DNA from: a bacterium
Lineage (GTDB): Bacteria > Calditrichota > Calditrichia > RBG-13-44-9
DNA: 64,000 nucleotides
NCBI GenBank assembly: GCA_020350205.1
Contig: CP070707.1
Coordinates: 2,430,811 to 2,494,810, forward strand
Direction: 5' to 3'
Below, in pieces: positions 52,391 to 61,810 of the stretch. The notes beneath the pieces were generated by a model. It was not told where the DNA came from and made no database searches. It saw only the letters and a list, made by a program, of their open reading frames with translations. Numbering within the stretch: position 1 is the first letter of the stretch; every line of letters starts with the position of its first letter. The position numbers were made by a program, and so were the translations under genes.

Positions 52391-55240
52391 ATGAAGAAAA
52401 CTATTGCTGTCATTTTATTTTTCCTGATTCTGTTTAATCTGCTTTTAGCCCAGGAAGACACTCGGGGATCCATGAAAGGAATCGTTACTGATTCCCAGAG
52501 TGGTGAGCCGTTGATCGGGGTTAACATCGTGGTACTGGGCACTTATCTGGGTGCCTCCAGTGATGAAGATGGTTTTTATCTTATATCCGAAGTAAAATCG
52601 GGTGAATATACCCTGGAGGTAAGTTACATCGGATATAAAGTAGTCCGAAGAACGGGGGTACGGCTAAATCCCGGGGAAGCTGTTACCCTGAACTTTGAGC
52701 TGGAATCAACCGCTCTGGCTCTGGGGCAGGAAATTGTGGTTATCGGAGAAAAACCGCTCATACAATTTGATGAAACCAGTACCACCCGCAGCATGACCAG
52801 CCAGGATATAGCCAATCAGACATTTGATAATGTGAAGGCAGTGGTTTCTACCCAGGTGGGGATTGTGGAGCAGGATGACCAGATCCATATCCGCGGGGGC
52901 AGAACCTATGAAGCTCAGTATTTACTGGATGGAATATCCGTGCAGGACCCGCTCTCCGGAACTGGTTTCGGATTGAATATCAGCGCTAATGCCATTGAGG
53001 AGGTAAACGTCATTACCGGCGGATTTAATGCGGAATATGGTCAGGCCACCTCAGGGGTGATCAGTGTACGTACCAAGTCCGGTTCAGACCGCTATGAAGG
53101 ATTTGCTTCCTATAAGAGTGATCATCTGGGTCTCTTTCAGGATCAATCCTGGAGCTTCAACAGCGACATCCTGGAGTTTAATTTAAGCGGACCGGAACCG
53201 CTTACCAGCTACGCCCTGAAGGGACTTAATCTTAAAATACCGGGTCGGATCTACTTTTTCGGAAATTTTTATACTCATCTGGCAGACGATTATACCCGCA
53301 GAACGGCCACCCAGCTTTACTCCTCAATCGCTCCCACCATGACACTGTTTGGCCGGGATGTACTCACGCCGACTTCACTGGCCCCTCGCCAGAACAACAA
53401 CTGGTCGGGATTGTTCAAACTGACCTGGAAAATGAATCCGACTCAGGAATTGATATTTTCCTATAATCGTTCCATCAGTATTAATCAGAATACCCAGGCC
53501 CTGCAAACCAACCTGGAGTATGTGGAACCCGGTCCTGGATTCCCCTACGACTATTCAATGAATCTGGATATATTTAACACCTATACGCATGATAATGAAA
53601 AGATTTCATTTCAATGGCGGCAGACTTTAAATAACACCACTTTTTATGAGTTACAACTGAGTCAATACTGGGCACATTTACGATCAGACTGGAATGGGGA
53701 GCACTGGTCGGTTTATGGCCAGCCCATCGATGTGGCCCGTCTGCCGGTACAATATTACATCCCCCGCAATGATTCTACCAAAGTGCGGGTGATCCCGGGT
53801 GACGGTTTCTACGATTACGGAAATGCCTCATTCTGGCACGACCATTATATAGAATGGTACACTTTTAAGGGAGATTTTACCAAGCTGTTTGGCAACATTC
53901 ATACCTTGAAAGCCGGAATTGAAACCTCCTTCAAGGAGATGCAAATGATTGATATTGTAGATCCCTATTTAGAAGGAGGATTTGGATCTACCCAGGATAT
54001 CTATCGGGTATTTCCGGCAGATGGAGCCCTGTACGCCCAGGATAATATCAAATTCGAAGGTTTTTACCTCAATGTGGGGGCCCGGCTGGATTACTGGATG
54101 CCCGGAGAATTGGTAGATGAAGCCGTTGAAGATACCACCAACTTGCTCACTCCGGAAATGAGGCAGGGTTATCTGGATAATACCTACGAGCTGTTTGGAC
54201 ACCGTTTTAAAATGCGCATCATGCCCCGGGTGGCGGTCTCACATCCAGTCTCAGACAATCTGATGCTGTTTTTTAATTATGGCCATTTTTCCAAACTCCC
54301 CAAACCCCAATTTGTCTATGCTAAGCTTGCAGGTGTCAGTTCCAAATCAGCCTATCAGAAATTTGGAAATCCGAACCTCAACCCTGAAACGTCTGTTAAA
54401 TATGAACTTGGGTTCAGATATAAACTAAATAAAAACAATGTCTTTAACCTTACGACATACTATACCGATATTTTTGATTATGTTCAAACCACCACAATTC
54501 GGGGAATTCCAAGAGTTGGTTCTGCTATTTTCTATATCAACCTGGATTATGCCCGATCTCGTGGAATTGAAGGTGAATTCCGAACCCGCATGGGCACCTA
54601 TTTTTCGGGTGTGATCAACGGATCATTTGCACTCACCACCACCAAATCGTCTTCCCCGGATATTGGACTACTGGTCGCCCAGGGAAGTATTGACGAGGAA
54701 CCGATTAAAGAATCCTATGCGCAGTGGGACAGACCCTGGCAAATTTCGTTCAATCTGAACTTTAATGTTCCCAAGGGCAGGGCACCCAGATTATTGGGGA
54801 TTAAAATTCTGGATGACTGGAATCTCAATTTTAGATGGTTCGGAATGGCCGGCAGACGATTTACACCAGCAGAGTTTAATTATTATCAGCCGGAAGACGG
54901 AAGGCCCGTTTATACCCTCGCCATTGATCAGAGCCTTCGGTATAGCGAGCTTGGACGATACTGGCAATGGGCAGATCTGAGCTTTCGTAAATTTTTTGAG
55001 ATATATAGGATTCGCTACATTTTCAGTATCGAAGTGACAAATATTTTTAATTCCCAGAATGCCAATATTATTAATAATGTGACTGGAAGTGCCTATGAAT
55101 ATGGTGATCCGACGCCGCTGAGTTGGAATGATCCGCTGTACCCGGATCGTTTTTATCCCATATCCAGTCCGTTCCCTTTTAATCCGGCCAGATACCGGGA
55201 ATCGCGGCAAATTCGGTTTGGCATATCACTGGAATTCTGA
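52391..55240 (+). CDS. TonB-dependent outer-membrane receptor with CarboxypepD_reg-like domain
   Basis: A 949-residue receptor, the second in the window. It has a signal peptide (1 to about 20, LFNLLLAQ), a CarboxypepD_reg-like domain (GSMKGIVTDSQSGEPLIGVNIVVLG; about 27-110), a plug (about 120-235; DDQIHIRGGRTYEAQYLLDGISV, GGFNAEYGQATSGVISVRTKSG) and a long barrel that closes with RQIRFGISLEF. Plug features such as YLLDGISVQDP are like the SusC/OmpA-related TonB proteins common in FCB bacteria, but there is no SusD gene. It is flanked by the lipoprotein gene (15 bp) and the PorV-like gene (18 bp), making one probable operon. The cargo is unknown. Confidence 0.88.
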   Translation: MKKTIAVILFFLILFNLLLAQEDTRGSMKGIVTDSQSGEPLIGVNIVVLGTYLGASSDEDGFYLISEVKSGEYTLEVSYIGYKVVRRTGVRLNPGEAVTLNFELESTALALGQEIVVIGEKPLIQFDETSTTRSMTSQDIANQTFDNVKAVVSTQVGIVEQDDQIHIRGGRTYEAQYLLDGISVQDPLSGTGFGLNISANAIEEVNVITGGFNAEYGQATSGVISVRTKSGSDRYEGFASYKSDHLGLFQDQSWSFNSDILEFNLSGPEPLTSYALKGLNLKIPGRIYFFGNFYTHLADDYTRRTATQLYSSIAPTMTLFGRDVLTPTSLAPRQNNNWSGLFKLTWKMNPTQELIFSYNRSISINQNTQALQTNLEYVEPGPGFPYDYSMNLDIFNTYTHDNEKISFQWRQTLNNTTFYELQLSQYWAHLRSDWNGEHWSVYGQPIDVARLPVQYYIPRNDSTKVRVIPGDGFYDYGNASFWHDHYIEWYTFKGDFTKLFGNIHTLKAGIETSFKEMQMIDIVDPYLEGGFGSTQDIYRVFPADGALYAQDNIKFEGFYLNVGARLDYWMPGELVDEAVEDTTNLLTPEMRQGYLDNTYELFGHRFKMRIMPRVAVSHPVSDNLMLFFNYGHFSKLPKPQFVYAKLAGVSSKSAYQKFGNPNLNPETSVKYELGFRYKLNKNNVFNLTTYYTDIFDYVQTTTIRGIPRVGSAIFYINLDYARSRGIEGEFRTRMGTYFSGVINGSFALTTTKSSSPDIGLLVAQGSIDEEPIKESYAQWDRPWQISFNLNFNVPKGRAPRLLGIKILDDWNLNFRWFGMAGRRFTPAEFNYYQPEDGRPVYTLAIDQSLRYSELGRYWQWADLSFRKFFEIYRIRYIFSIEVTNIFNSQNANIINNVTGSAYEYGDPTPLSWNDPLYPDRFYPISSPFPFNPARYRESRQIRFGISLEF

Positions 55241-55258
55241 TTGTAACCGGAGCAATAT

Positions 55259-56248
55259 ATGCGGAAATATGGCATCGTAGTGCTTTTTATTTTTATTCAC
55301 CAGTTCGCTTCTGCCCAATTACTACCTAATTTGGGCGGACAACGGGTGGGTACCTCTGCCGCGCAGTTTCTGAAAATTGGTGTGGGACCACGGGCAGAAG
55401 CCATGGGACAAGCCTATGTTGCGATTGCGAATGATGCCGAAGCGCTATTTTATAATCCGGCAGGGATATCCCAGTTTGAAAAAAATGAGGTGTTTTTCGC
55501 CAACACTCAATGGGTTGTCGATATCCAACTGGAATATCTGGGTCTGGTTTATCATCTGGATGCTGTTAATTCGCTGGGTTTAGCAGTTACATATTTACAT
55601 ACCGAGGAGATGGAGGAAACCACGGAGTTATTCCCCTATGGCACCGGGAACTATTTCCGTTATGCGGACGCCCTGCTGGGATTGAGCTATTCCAGAAAAA
55701 TGACCGATAAATTCAGTTTTGGAATCTCAGTAAAGTATATGCACGAAACACTGGCTGAATTAACTATGAGTTCTTTCCTGTTCGATTTGGGGACTTATTA
55801 TAAAACCGGTTGGAAATCTGTGCGCTTTGCAGTAGCGGTAACGAATTTTGGTCGGGATATGGCGCCTGAAGGAAGTTTTACCTACAAAAATCTGCAGAAC
55901 GAACAGATCACCCAAAGTAGTTTCCAGAAATTTCCACCTCCTATTTTGTTTCGGATCGGAGTTGCAGGAGAATTGTATAAATCCGAAAATAATATGATTT
56001 CAGGATCCGTTCAATTGAACCATCCGAATGATAATGTGGAAAATGTAAATTTTGGATTGGAATACTGGTGGCGGGAAATTTTTGCCCTGCGCGGTGGATT
56101 TGCCAGTGCCAGAACAGAGGAGGATTTTTCCACCGGTTTTGGGCTCCGGGTGCCTCTGAAGGGAATCGGGATTGGAGTAGATTACTCGTTTTCGAATTTT
56201 GGCAGGCTGGGTTACGTCAACCGCTTTGCCTTAAATATTCAGTTTTAG
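55259..56248 (+). CDS. PorV/PorQ-family outer-membrane protein
   Basis: A 329-residue outer-membrane barrel of the PorV/PorQ family. PorV helps release or attach T9SS cargo proteins at the cell surface. Evidence: signal peptide (MRKYGIVVLFIFIHQFASAQ), the family opening GTSAAQFLKIGVGPRAEAMGQAYVA, NDAEALFYNPAGIS and a barrel of Gly/Tyr-rich strands. The family includes other FadL-like barrels, so the exact role in the secretion machine is not certain. It follows the TonB-receptor gene by 18 bp and precedes the NHL lipoprotein by 15 bp; GGAG lies six bases ahead of the ATG. Confidence 0.82.
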   Translation: MRKYGIVVLFIFIHQFASAQLLPNLGGQRVGTSAAQFLKIGVGPRAEAMGQAYVAIANDAEALFYNPAGISQFEKNEVFFANTQWVVDIQLEYLGLVYHLDAVNSLGLAVTYLHTEEMEETTELFPYGTGNYFRYADALLGLSYSRKMTDKFSFGISVKYMHETLAELTMSSFLFDLGTYYKTGWKSVRFAVAVTNFGRDMAPEGSFTYKNLQNEQITQSSFQKFPPPILFRIGVAGELYKSENNMISGSVQLNHPNDNVENVNFGLEYWWREIFALRGGFASARTEEDFSTGFGLRVPLKGIGIGVDYSFSNFGRLGYVNRFALNIQF

Positions 56249-56263
56249 AAGGAGTGTAATTTA

Positions 56264-57394
56264 ATGCTGAAGAGATGTCTCTGGATGATTGCAGCCCTTG
56301 GAGTAATTTGGCTGCAATGTTCGCATGATAAATATCCGTTGCCTTCGATTCCCAGCGAAGAAGACCGTTATCAAAATTTAAATAAAGCAGTCTATAATTT
56401 AATCAATCCTATTTTGGATGATCAGAATGGGTATACTTTTCGAAATCCATCTGATATTTATTTCGGTGTAGATAATTTTTTATATGTATGTAATACCGAT
56501 GCCAATCAAATAATCATGATGGATGCGGGTGGTACCGTCCAGGGAATTTCCCAGTTTATTGAGCATCCCGAGGCAATTACCCAGAATGACAGCCTGGACC
56601 TGCTGATTGTTAATAAGACCAATAAAATTTATAAAATAGATATGTTTGTGGCCAGCCATAACATTGGCAGTGCGCCCATTGAAGTTGTATATGAACAGGC
56701 CAGTGAACCGACTCGTCAGTTTACCGGTATTTCAGTCTATAATGGTTTTGAATATTATGTCACAGTGATTGAACCGCAGGATAGCAGTAGTAATTACGTG
56801 GAATTTAGTTTTATTTATGATTTTTATGCCAACCACACTCTGAAAGGAAAATTGCCTTTTGAAGTGAACGGAACGGCCCTCTTTTCAACTATTCTGCCCA
56901 CTGCGGTGGTTTCTTTGCGTGAACTCTATCTTGATATTTCAAGCCGCGAAAATACAATTCAATTTATGTTCACCCATACCGGGAGAACCAGCCTATTAGA
57001 AAATGCCTACAAATTTCAACACATAGCCACCCGTATTTTTGAGGGTCAGGAGGTTCTTACCCCGAATACTTCATTCATTGGCACGGATATCTATGCAGTG
57101 GATAAGTTCTGGAATCTGGAAGATCTTGCTATTGATCGGAATGGTTTCGTTTTTCTGGTGGACGCAGGCCGATCCGTCGCAGACTCCCTATCCGGTAGAC
57201 CGCTCCCCGGCTTCTACCGTTTCGCAGGATCCTCTGGAAAACAGCTCCAGTCCGTGCTTGGTGTTGGAAATGGTCCTAAACAATTTAATAATCCGAAAGG
57301 GATCGCAGTCACGCCCTTATTAGAAGAGCAAATTGTATATATTGCAGATTCCGGGAATAATCGTATTATGCGGTTTCAACTCTCTACTCAATAA
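56264..57394 (+). CDS. NHL-repeat-like lipoprotein
   Basis: A 376-residue lipoprotein. The signal ends in IWLQC (Cys about residue 19). The rest is a beta-propeller-like chain; NHL-type blades are clearest at NPSDIYFGVDNFLYVCNTDANQIIMMD, LEDLAIDRNGFVFLVDAG and the last blade QFNNPKGIAVTP..IVYIADSGNNRIMRF. Such propellers usually bind proteins, lipids or glycans rather than catalyse. AAGGAG precedes the ATG by eight bases. It is the last gene of the lipoprotein / TonB receptor / PorV-like group and likely anchors at the outer membrane. A putative transcription stop after it is not clear in the sequence. Confidence 0.75.
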   Translation: MLKRCLWMIAALGVIWLQCSHDKYPLPSIPSEEDRYQNLNKAVYNLINPILDDQNGYTFRNPSDIYFGVDNFLYVCNTDANQIIMMDAGGTVQGISQFIEHPEAITQNDSLDLLIVNKTNKIYKIDMFVASHNIGSAPIEVVYEQASEPTRQFTGISVYNGFEYYVTVIEPQDSSSNYVEFSFIYDFYANHTLKGKLPFEVNGTALFSTILPTAVVSLRELYLDISSRENTIQFMFTHTGRTSLLENAYKFQHIATRIFEGQEVLTPNTSFIGTDIYAVDKFWNLEDLAIDRNGFVFLVDAGRSVADSLSGRPLPGFYRFAGSSGKQLQSVLGVGNGPKQFNNPKGIAVTPLLEEQIVYIADSGNNRIMRFQLSTQ

Positions 57395-57503
57395 AGACAG
57401 TTGGGGATCTCGAGACTTTTTCCCGGTTCAGGCTTGCCTTTCCTGTTAATTTATATAAAATTTATGAATCTTTTTTTGAATTGTGCCGTTATGCCGGAGT
57501 AAT

Positions 57504-58895
57504 ATGTCTGCCAGCAAAAACCTTTCAAGATTATTAAACACCAGAGATGCCTTTATGCTGATTGTCGGTAATATCATCGGAATCGGCATATTTACAACCA
57601 CCGGCTATATTTCACAGTACATAGAGCACTCCGGAACTATGATCCTGGTCTGGATCCTGGGCGGATTATTGTCCATTTGCGGCGGTTTGACATATGCTGA
57701 ACTCTCCACGCGACTACCGCGGGCGGGCGGGGATTTTCATTATCTGTATCATGCATTTCACCCTCTGCTTGGATTTCTCTTCGGATGGTCTACCTTATTC
57801 GTTACCTACACCGGTTCTATTGCATTCATCGCGGTGGGATTCGGGCATTATGTGCTTAACTTCTTTCCAGATGTCATTCAGGGTTATTCAGTTACGTTTC
57901 CCCTCATTGGTTTTGAATTGACGGCCACTAAAATCTGTGCAGTTGGGATTACACTCATTTTCACCTTTATTAATCATCGAGGTGTTAGACAGGGAGCCCA
58001 GTGGCAAATAATTTTAACTCTCACCAGTATTATTACGTTAGCGGCTTATATCCTGTTTGGTTTTTCCTCTGCAAAAGGATCCTGGTCAAATTTTCTGCCT
58101 GTCTTTCCTTCTCAGACCTCCCTCTCATTTTTCTCGGGCATCGGGGTTGGTCTAATCGGGATCTATTTTACCTACTCCGGATGGACCGTGTTGGCCTATG
58201 TTGCCGGTGAGATAAAAAATCCTGAAAAATCGATACCAAAAGCAACTTTTATGGGTGTATTTACGGTGGTTTTACTCTATATAGGGGTAAATATGGTTTA
58301 TCTCTATGCTTTCCCGACCGGCATCATGAAAAACATTCCGGATATTGGATTTGAAGCTTTTCAGGCGTTATGGGGGAAGGGTTTTACCCTGCTCTTTACT
58401 GTCATGATTCTGATTGCAGTAGCCAGTACATTAAATTCGACGATTCTTTCCGGGGCTCGAATTCCGTATGCCATGAGCAGACAGGGACTATTTTTTAAAA
58501 GATTTGGAATACTGCACCAGAAATTTGAGACACCCAGTCAATCCTTGTGGCTTCAAAGCATATGGGCAGTTATTTTAATTTTATCGGGGAGTTTCAACCA
58601 GCTGCTCACTTTTACTGTTTTTGTGATGGTTGCATTTGGGGCACTTGCAGGATTAAGTCTGTTTATTCTGCGGCAAAAGAATATTCAGCAGGAAAAACCC
58701 TATCTGGCCTGGGGATATCCGGTGACGCCGATTATTTATGTATTCGTGACTTTCTGGATTTTAATCAATACCCTGATTGACCAACCCAGGGAATCCCTGG
58801 CAGGCCTGATTCTGGTAAGCTCTGGCTTCCCCTTTTATTATTATTTTTCTAAAATATTAAATCGGAATAAAAAAATTCCGGTTGCAAAGGAATAG
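57504..58895 (+). CDS. APC-superfamily amino acid permease
   Basis: A 463-residue inner-membrane carrier with about twelve hydrophobic segments. The opening NTRDAFMLIVGNIIGIGIFTTTG is the APC family's TM1 with the GxGxF substrate-site motif, and YAELSTRLPRAGGDFHYLYHAF matches TM2-3. Substrate is most likely an amino acid or a polyamine, in exchange or proton symport, but cannot be read off. ATG 57504 with GGAG four bases upstream is preferred over a GTG at 57483. It lies alone, 109 bp beyond the NHL lipoprotein gene, and ends near a terminator that serves the opposite strand. Confidence 0.85.
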   Translation: MSASKNLSRLLNTRDAFMLIVGNIIGIGIFTTTGYISQYIEHSGTMILVWILGGLLSICGGLTYAELSTRLPRAGGDFHYLYHAFHPLLGFLFGWSTLFVTYTGSIAFIAVGFGHYVLNFFPDVIQGYSVTFPLIGFELTATKICAVGITLIFTFINHRGVRQGAQWQIILTLTSIITLAAYILFGFSSAKGSWSNFLPVFPSQTSLSFFSGIGVGLIGIYFTYSGWTVLAYVAGEIKNPEKSIPKATFMGVFTVVLLYIGVNMVYLYAFPTGIMKNIPDIGFEAFQALWGKGFTLLFTVMILIAVASTLNSTILSGARIPYAMSRQGLFFKRFGILHQKFETPSQSLWLQSIWAVILILSGSFNQLLTFTVFVMVAFGALAGLSLFILRQKNIQQEKPYLAWGYPVTPIIYVFVTFWILINTLIDQPRESLAGLILVSSGFPFYYYFSKILNRNKKIPVAKE

Positions 58896-58903
58896 TTGTA
58901 ATT

Positions 58904-58937
58904 CAAAAAAACCCGGCTTTCTGGTGGAAAACCGGGT
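58904..58937 (-). terminator. Terminator of the cold-shock gene
   Basis: On the minus strand ACCCGG and CCGGGT (58911-58916 with 58932-58937) form the stem, extended by TTTC/GAAA after a mismatch, and are followed by seven T residues (complement of 58904-58911). It lies 23 bp after the cold-shock stop codon. Confidence 0.8.
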
Positions 58938-58959
58938 CAGAGCTTGAGACGAGATGATG

Positions 58960-59172
58960 CTATTCTTCAGGCATTTTAACATTATCTGCCTGATACTTTC
59001 CGTTTTTTCCCAGCTTGAGTTCGTAATCCACTTTCTGACCTTCCTTCAGCGTTTTGAAACCTTCAGTTTCAATCGCTGAATAATGCACGAACACATCATC
59101 CCCACCGTCATCGGGAACTATAAAACCCCATCCCTTGTTCTCATTAAACCATTTTACTGTACCAGTGGGCAT
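58960..59172 (-). CDS. Cold-shock-family (CspA-like) RNA chaperone
   Basis: A 70-residue cold-shock-domain protein that binds single-stranded RNA or DNA and relieves mRNA structure. The RNP1 motif KGWGFI and the RNP2-type VFVHYS are intact, with the family opening [13 protein letters not shown]. An earlier ATG at 59193 would put the Shine-Dalgarno GGAGG inside the coding region; ATG 59172 lies 11 bases after it and gives the normal length, so it is used. The gene is monocistronic, closed by the terminator at 58904-58937. Confidence 0.96.
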   Translation of the reverse strand: MPTGTVKWFNENKGWGFIVPDDGGDDVFVHYSAIETEGFKTLKEGQKVDYELKLGKNGKYQADNVKMPEE

Positions 59173-59334
59173 AAAAAAAACTACCTCCATCAAAAAAGAT
59201 CATTTAGCCTCTCCAATGTCATTCTCACGGATTTTAATTTAAATCAGGGATTGGAGAGGATATATCCATGAGATTGAAAAAAATTTAATCATAAGGATTT
59301 ATTTTGTCAAGACATAACTCAGGAAAATCGTATT

Positions 59335-60768
59335 TTAAGTGCCACCGTTGATGACCAGAAGTTTGAGTTCCGTCATCTCTTCAATGGCATACCGGATACC
59401 TTCTCTGCCAAAACCACTGTCCTTGAAACCGCCGTAAGGCATGGGATCTATTCTAAATGTGGGATAATCGTTGACAATGAGACCTCCAATTTCGAGCACC
59501 TGATAAGCTTGCTGAATCTGCCGAATGTCATTGGTATACAAGCCTGCTTGCAGGCCATAATGCGATTTGTTGACCATGTCTAAGGCATTCTCAAACTCAT
59601 GATAGGCTTCGATGGATACAACCGGTGCAAAGATTTCTTCACAGACTGTTTTCATGTCTGGAGTTGTGTTTGTCAGAATCGTCGGTTCCAGGAAATTATT
59701 TTTGCGTCTTCCGCCTAAAAGAATTTTTGCTCCATTTTTTTCAGCTTCCCGGATCCAGCTCTCAGCGGTTTTGGCTGCGTCCGTACTAATCATGGGACCA
59801 ACCATGGTATCCTCTTTTGCCGGATCCCCCATGATGGCATCCTTTTTTGTCTGGGCGATGAAATTTGAAATGAACTGCTCGAATACGGTGTCTCGGACAT
59901 AGATTCGCTGAACAGCAATACAAATTTGTCCCGCATAGGCGAAAGCACCTGAGACCAGACGGGGAATAATATCTTCTAAATCTGCGCCCGGTTCAACAAT
60001 GACAGCTGCATTCCCTCCAAGCTCCAGGGTAACACTTTTTTTCCCGGCAATTGACTTTAGATACCACCCGAGTTGGGCACTTCCCGTAAAGCTCAGCTTT
60101 TTTATCCGGCCATCCCTGATCAATAATTCCGCGTTCTTTCCGCTGCTCGGAATGATATTTATCATTCCTGCGGGAGCTCCGGCATTTTTAATTATTTCGC
60201 CCAGTTTCAGAGCCGTTAAAGGAGTTGCTGAGGCTGGTTTTAGCAGGATAGAGTTTCCCGAGGCAATTGCGGGTGCAATTTTATGAGCGATAAGATTCAA
60301 GGGAAAGTTGAATGGGCAGATACCTAACACAATCCCTTTGGGAAATCGTCTGGTAATTCCATAATAACCTTTGGTTTGAGGGGAAACGTCCAGGGGGAGG
60401 AGTTCTCCGAACAGGCGTCTTGATTCCTCGGCAGCCCAGGTAAAGGTCAGATGGGCCCGGCTTACTTCATTTCGTGCAAATTTGATCGGTTTTCCGCTTT
60501 CCTTCATAATAGTTTGAGCCAGCGCCTCATGATTTTTTTCAATTCCGTGCGCAATTTTAAGCAGCAAATCATATCTTTCAAATCCGGAGAGTTTGCAGGA
60601 GGATTGAAAACCTTTGGCTGCACTCTCAACCGCCATATCTAAAAAATCCCGTTCTGTGAGATATACTTTGGCAAGCGTGTCCCCGTTGAAAGGATTATAG
60701 ACTTTGAATGATTTATGGGTTTTGACCCATTCGTTGTGGATGAGGGGATAATAGACGGGTGTTCTCAT
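59335..60768 (-). CDS. NAD(P)-dependent aldehyde dehydrogenase
   Basis: A 477-residue enzyme of the aldehyde dehydrogenase superfamily, oxidising an aldehyde to the acid. The catalytic set is complete: Asn in ICPFNFPLN, Glu in LELGGN near residue 249, and the nucleophile C283 in GQICIAVQR; CEEIFAPVV and PYGGFKDSGFGREG follow. The closest families appear to be those of lactaldehyde, succinate-semialdehyde and glyceraldehyde-3-phosphate (GapN-type) dehydrogenases, so the substrate is open. GAGG lies five bases before the ATG. It stands alone on the minus strand between the cold-shock and ABC-exporter genes. Confidence 0.9.
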   Translation of the reverse strand: MRTPVYYPLIHNEWVKTHKSFKVYNPFNGDTLAKVYLTERDFLDMAVESAAKGFQSSCKLSGFERYDLLLKIAHGIEKNHEALAQTIMKESGKPIKFARNEVSRAHLTFTWAAEESRRLFGELLPLDVSPQTKGYYGITRRFPKGIVLGICPFNFPLNLIAHKIAPAIASGNSILLKPASATPLTALKLGEIIKNAGAPAGMINIIPSSGKNAELLIRDGRIKKLSFTGSAQLGWYLKSIAGKKSVTLELGGNAAVIVEPGADLEDIIPRLVSGAFAYAGQICIAVQRIYVRDTVFEQFISNFIAQTKKDAIMGDPAKEDTMVGPMISTDAAKTAESWIREAEKNGAKILLGGRRKNNFLEPTILTNTTPDMKTVCEEIFAPVVSIEAYHEFENALDMVNKSHYGLQAGLYTNDIRQIQQAYQVLEIGGLIVNDYPTFRIDPMPYGGFKDSGFGREGIRYAIEEMTELKLLVINGGT

Positions 60769-60909
60769 GTTATCCTCTAAATAGAGATGATGATTGGTAA
60801 TGTTAATATTTTATTTTATATTTTGCAAGTGATTGCTGTAACGAAGTTTCTGTGGGTGTTGACTTTAGGATGAAAAAAAAGTCCATAAAATTTCAGCGGG
60901 AATAATCTC

Positions 60910-61806
60910 ATGGATTATTTGGATGTTGAGCGCATTACTAAATCATTTGACTCGTTCATGGCCGTAAATCAAGCCTCATTTAAGGTTCCTGAAGGCACCA
61001 TTTACGGGTTACTTGGTCCGAATGGTGCAGGTAAAACGACCACCATGCGTATGATCATGAATATCATCATTCCGGATTCCGGGAAAATTATATTCTTCGG
61101 GGAATCATTTAATGAATCCCATAAAAATAGGATTGGATATTTGCCTGAGGAACGGGGACTGTATTCAAAAATGAAATTGTTGCCCCATTTACAATTTTTT
61201 GGAGAACTCCATGGTTTAACTGCCTCAGCCTCGAAGAAAATTGCCACTGAATGGCTGGAGAGATTTGATCTGATTGAATGGTCTGATAAGAAAGTTCAGG
61301 ATTTGAGTAAAGGGATGCAGCAAAAGGTCCAGTTTATAGGCATCATTTTGCATCAACCCGATCTTTTGATCATTGATGAGCCCTTTTCAGGACTGGATCC
61401 GATCAATACCAAATTTTTAAAGGATATATTGCTGGAATTCAAGGCGCAGGGGAAGGCGATTGTCCTGTCGACTCATTTAATGGACCAGGCCGAAAAATTG
61501 TGCGAAGGTATCTGTTTGATCAATAAGGGAGAGGTGATAATTGCGGAAGACCTCGCAAGTATAAAGAAAAAATATGGTCGGAATTCAGTCAGGCTGGAAT
61601 ATCAGGGTGATGCAGGATTTATTCATAAAATTCCGGGAGTGAAGGAATTGGATAACTATGGAAATTACATGGAAATTAGACTGCAAGAGCAGGCTGATAC
61701 TGACCAAATTTTAAAAGCGGTAGCCAATTCAAGATTAAAAATCTCCAAATTTGAAGTGGCAGAATCATCTCTGAACGATATATTCATTGATCTGGTGGGA
61801 AGGTGA
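60910..61806 (+). CDS. ABC transporter ATP-binding protein (NatA-like)
   Basis: A 298-residue ABC ATPase of the DUF4162-tailed type. It has Walker A GPNGAGKTT (36-44), the signature LSKGMQQKVQ (about 136), Walker B LLIIDEPFSGLDP (about 155) and the switch His in LSTHLMDQ. The C-terminal stretch from about 220 on (ASIKKKYGRNSVRLEYQGDA and onward) is the extra domain common to NatA-like proteins. With the permease that follows 4 bp later it forms a two-gene exporter, likely for sodium, a drug or another small molecule. No regulatory gene is adjacent. Confidence 0.92.
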   Translation: MDYLDVERITKSFDSFMAVNQASFKVPEGTIYGLLGPNGAGKTTTMRMIMNIIIPDSGKIIFFGESFNESHKNRIGYLPEERGLYSKMKLLPHLQFFGELHGLTASASKKIATEWLERFDLIEWSDKKVQDLSKGMQQKVQFIGIILHQPDLLIIDEPFSGLDPINTKFLKDILLEFKAQGKAIVLSTHLMDQAEKLCEGICLINKGEVIIAEDLASIKKKYGRNSVRLEYQGDAGFIHKIPGVKELDNYGNYMEIRLQEQADTDQILKAVANSRLKISKFEVAESSLNDIFIDLVGR

Positions 61807-61810
61807 AATC

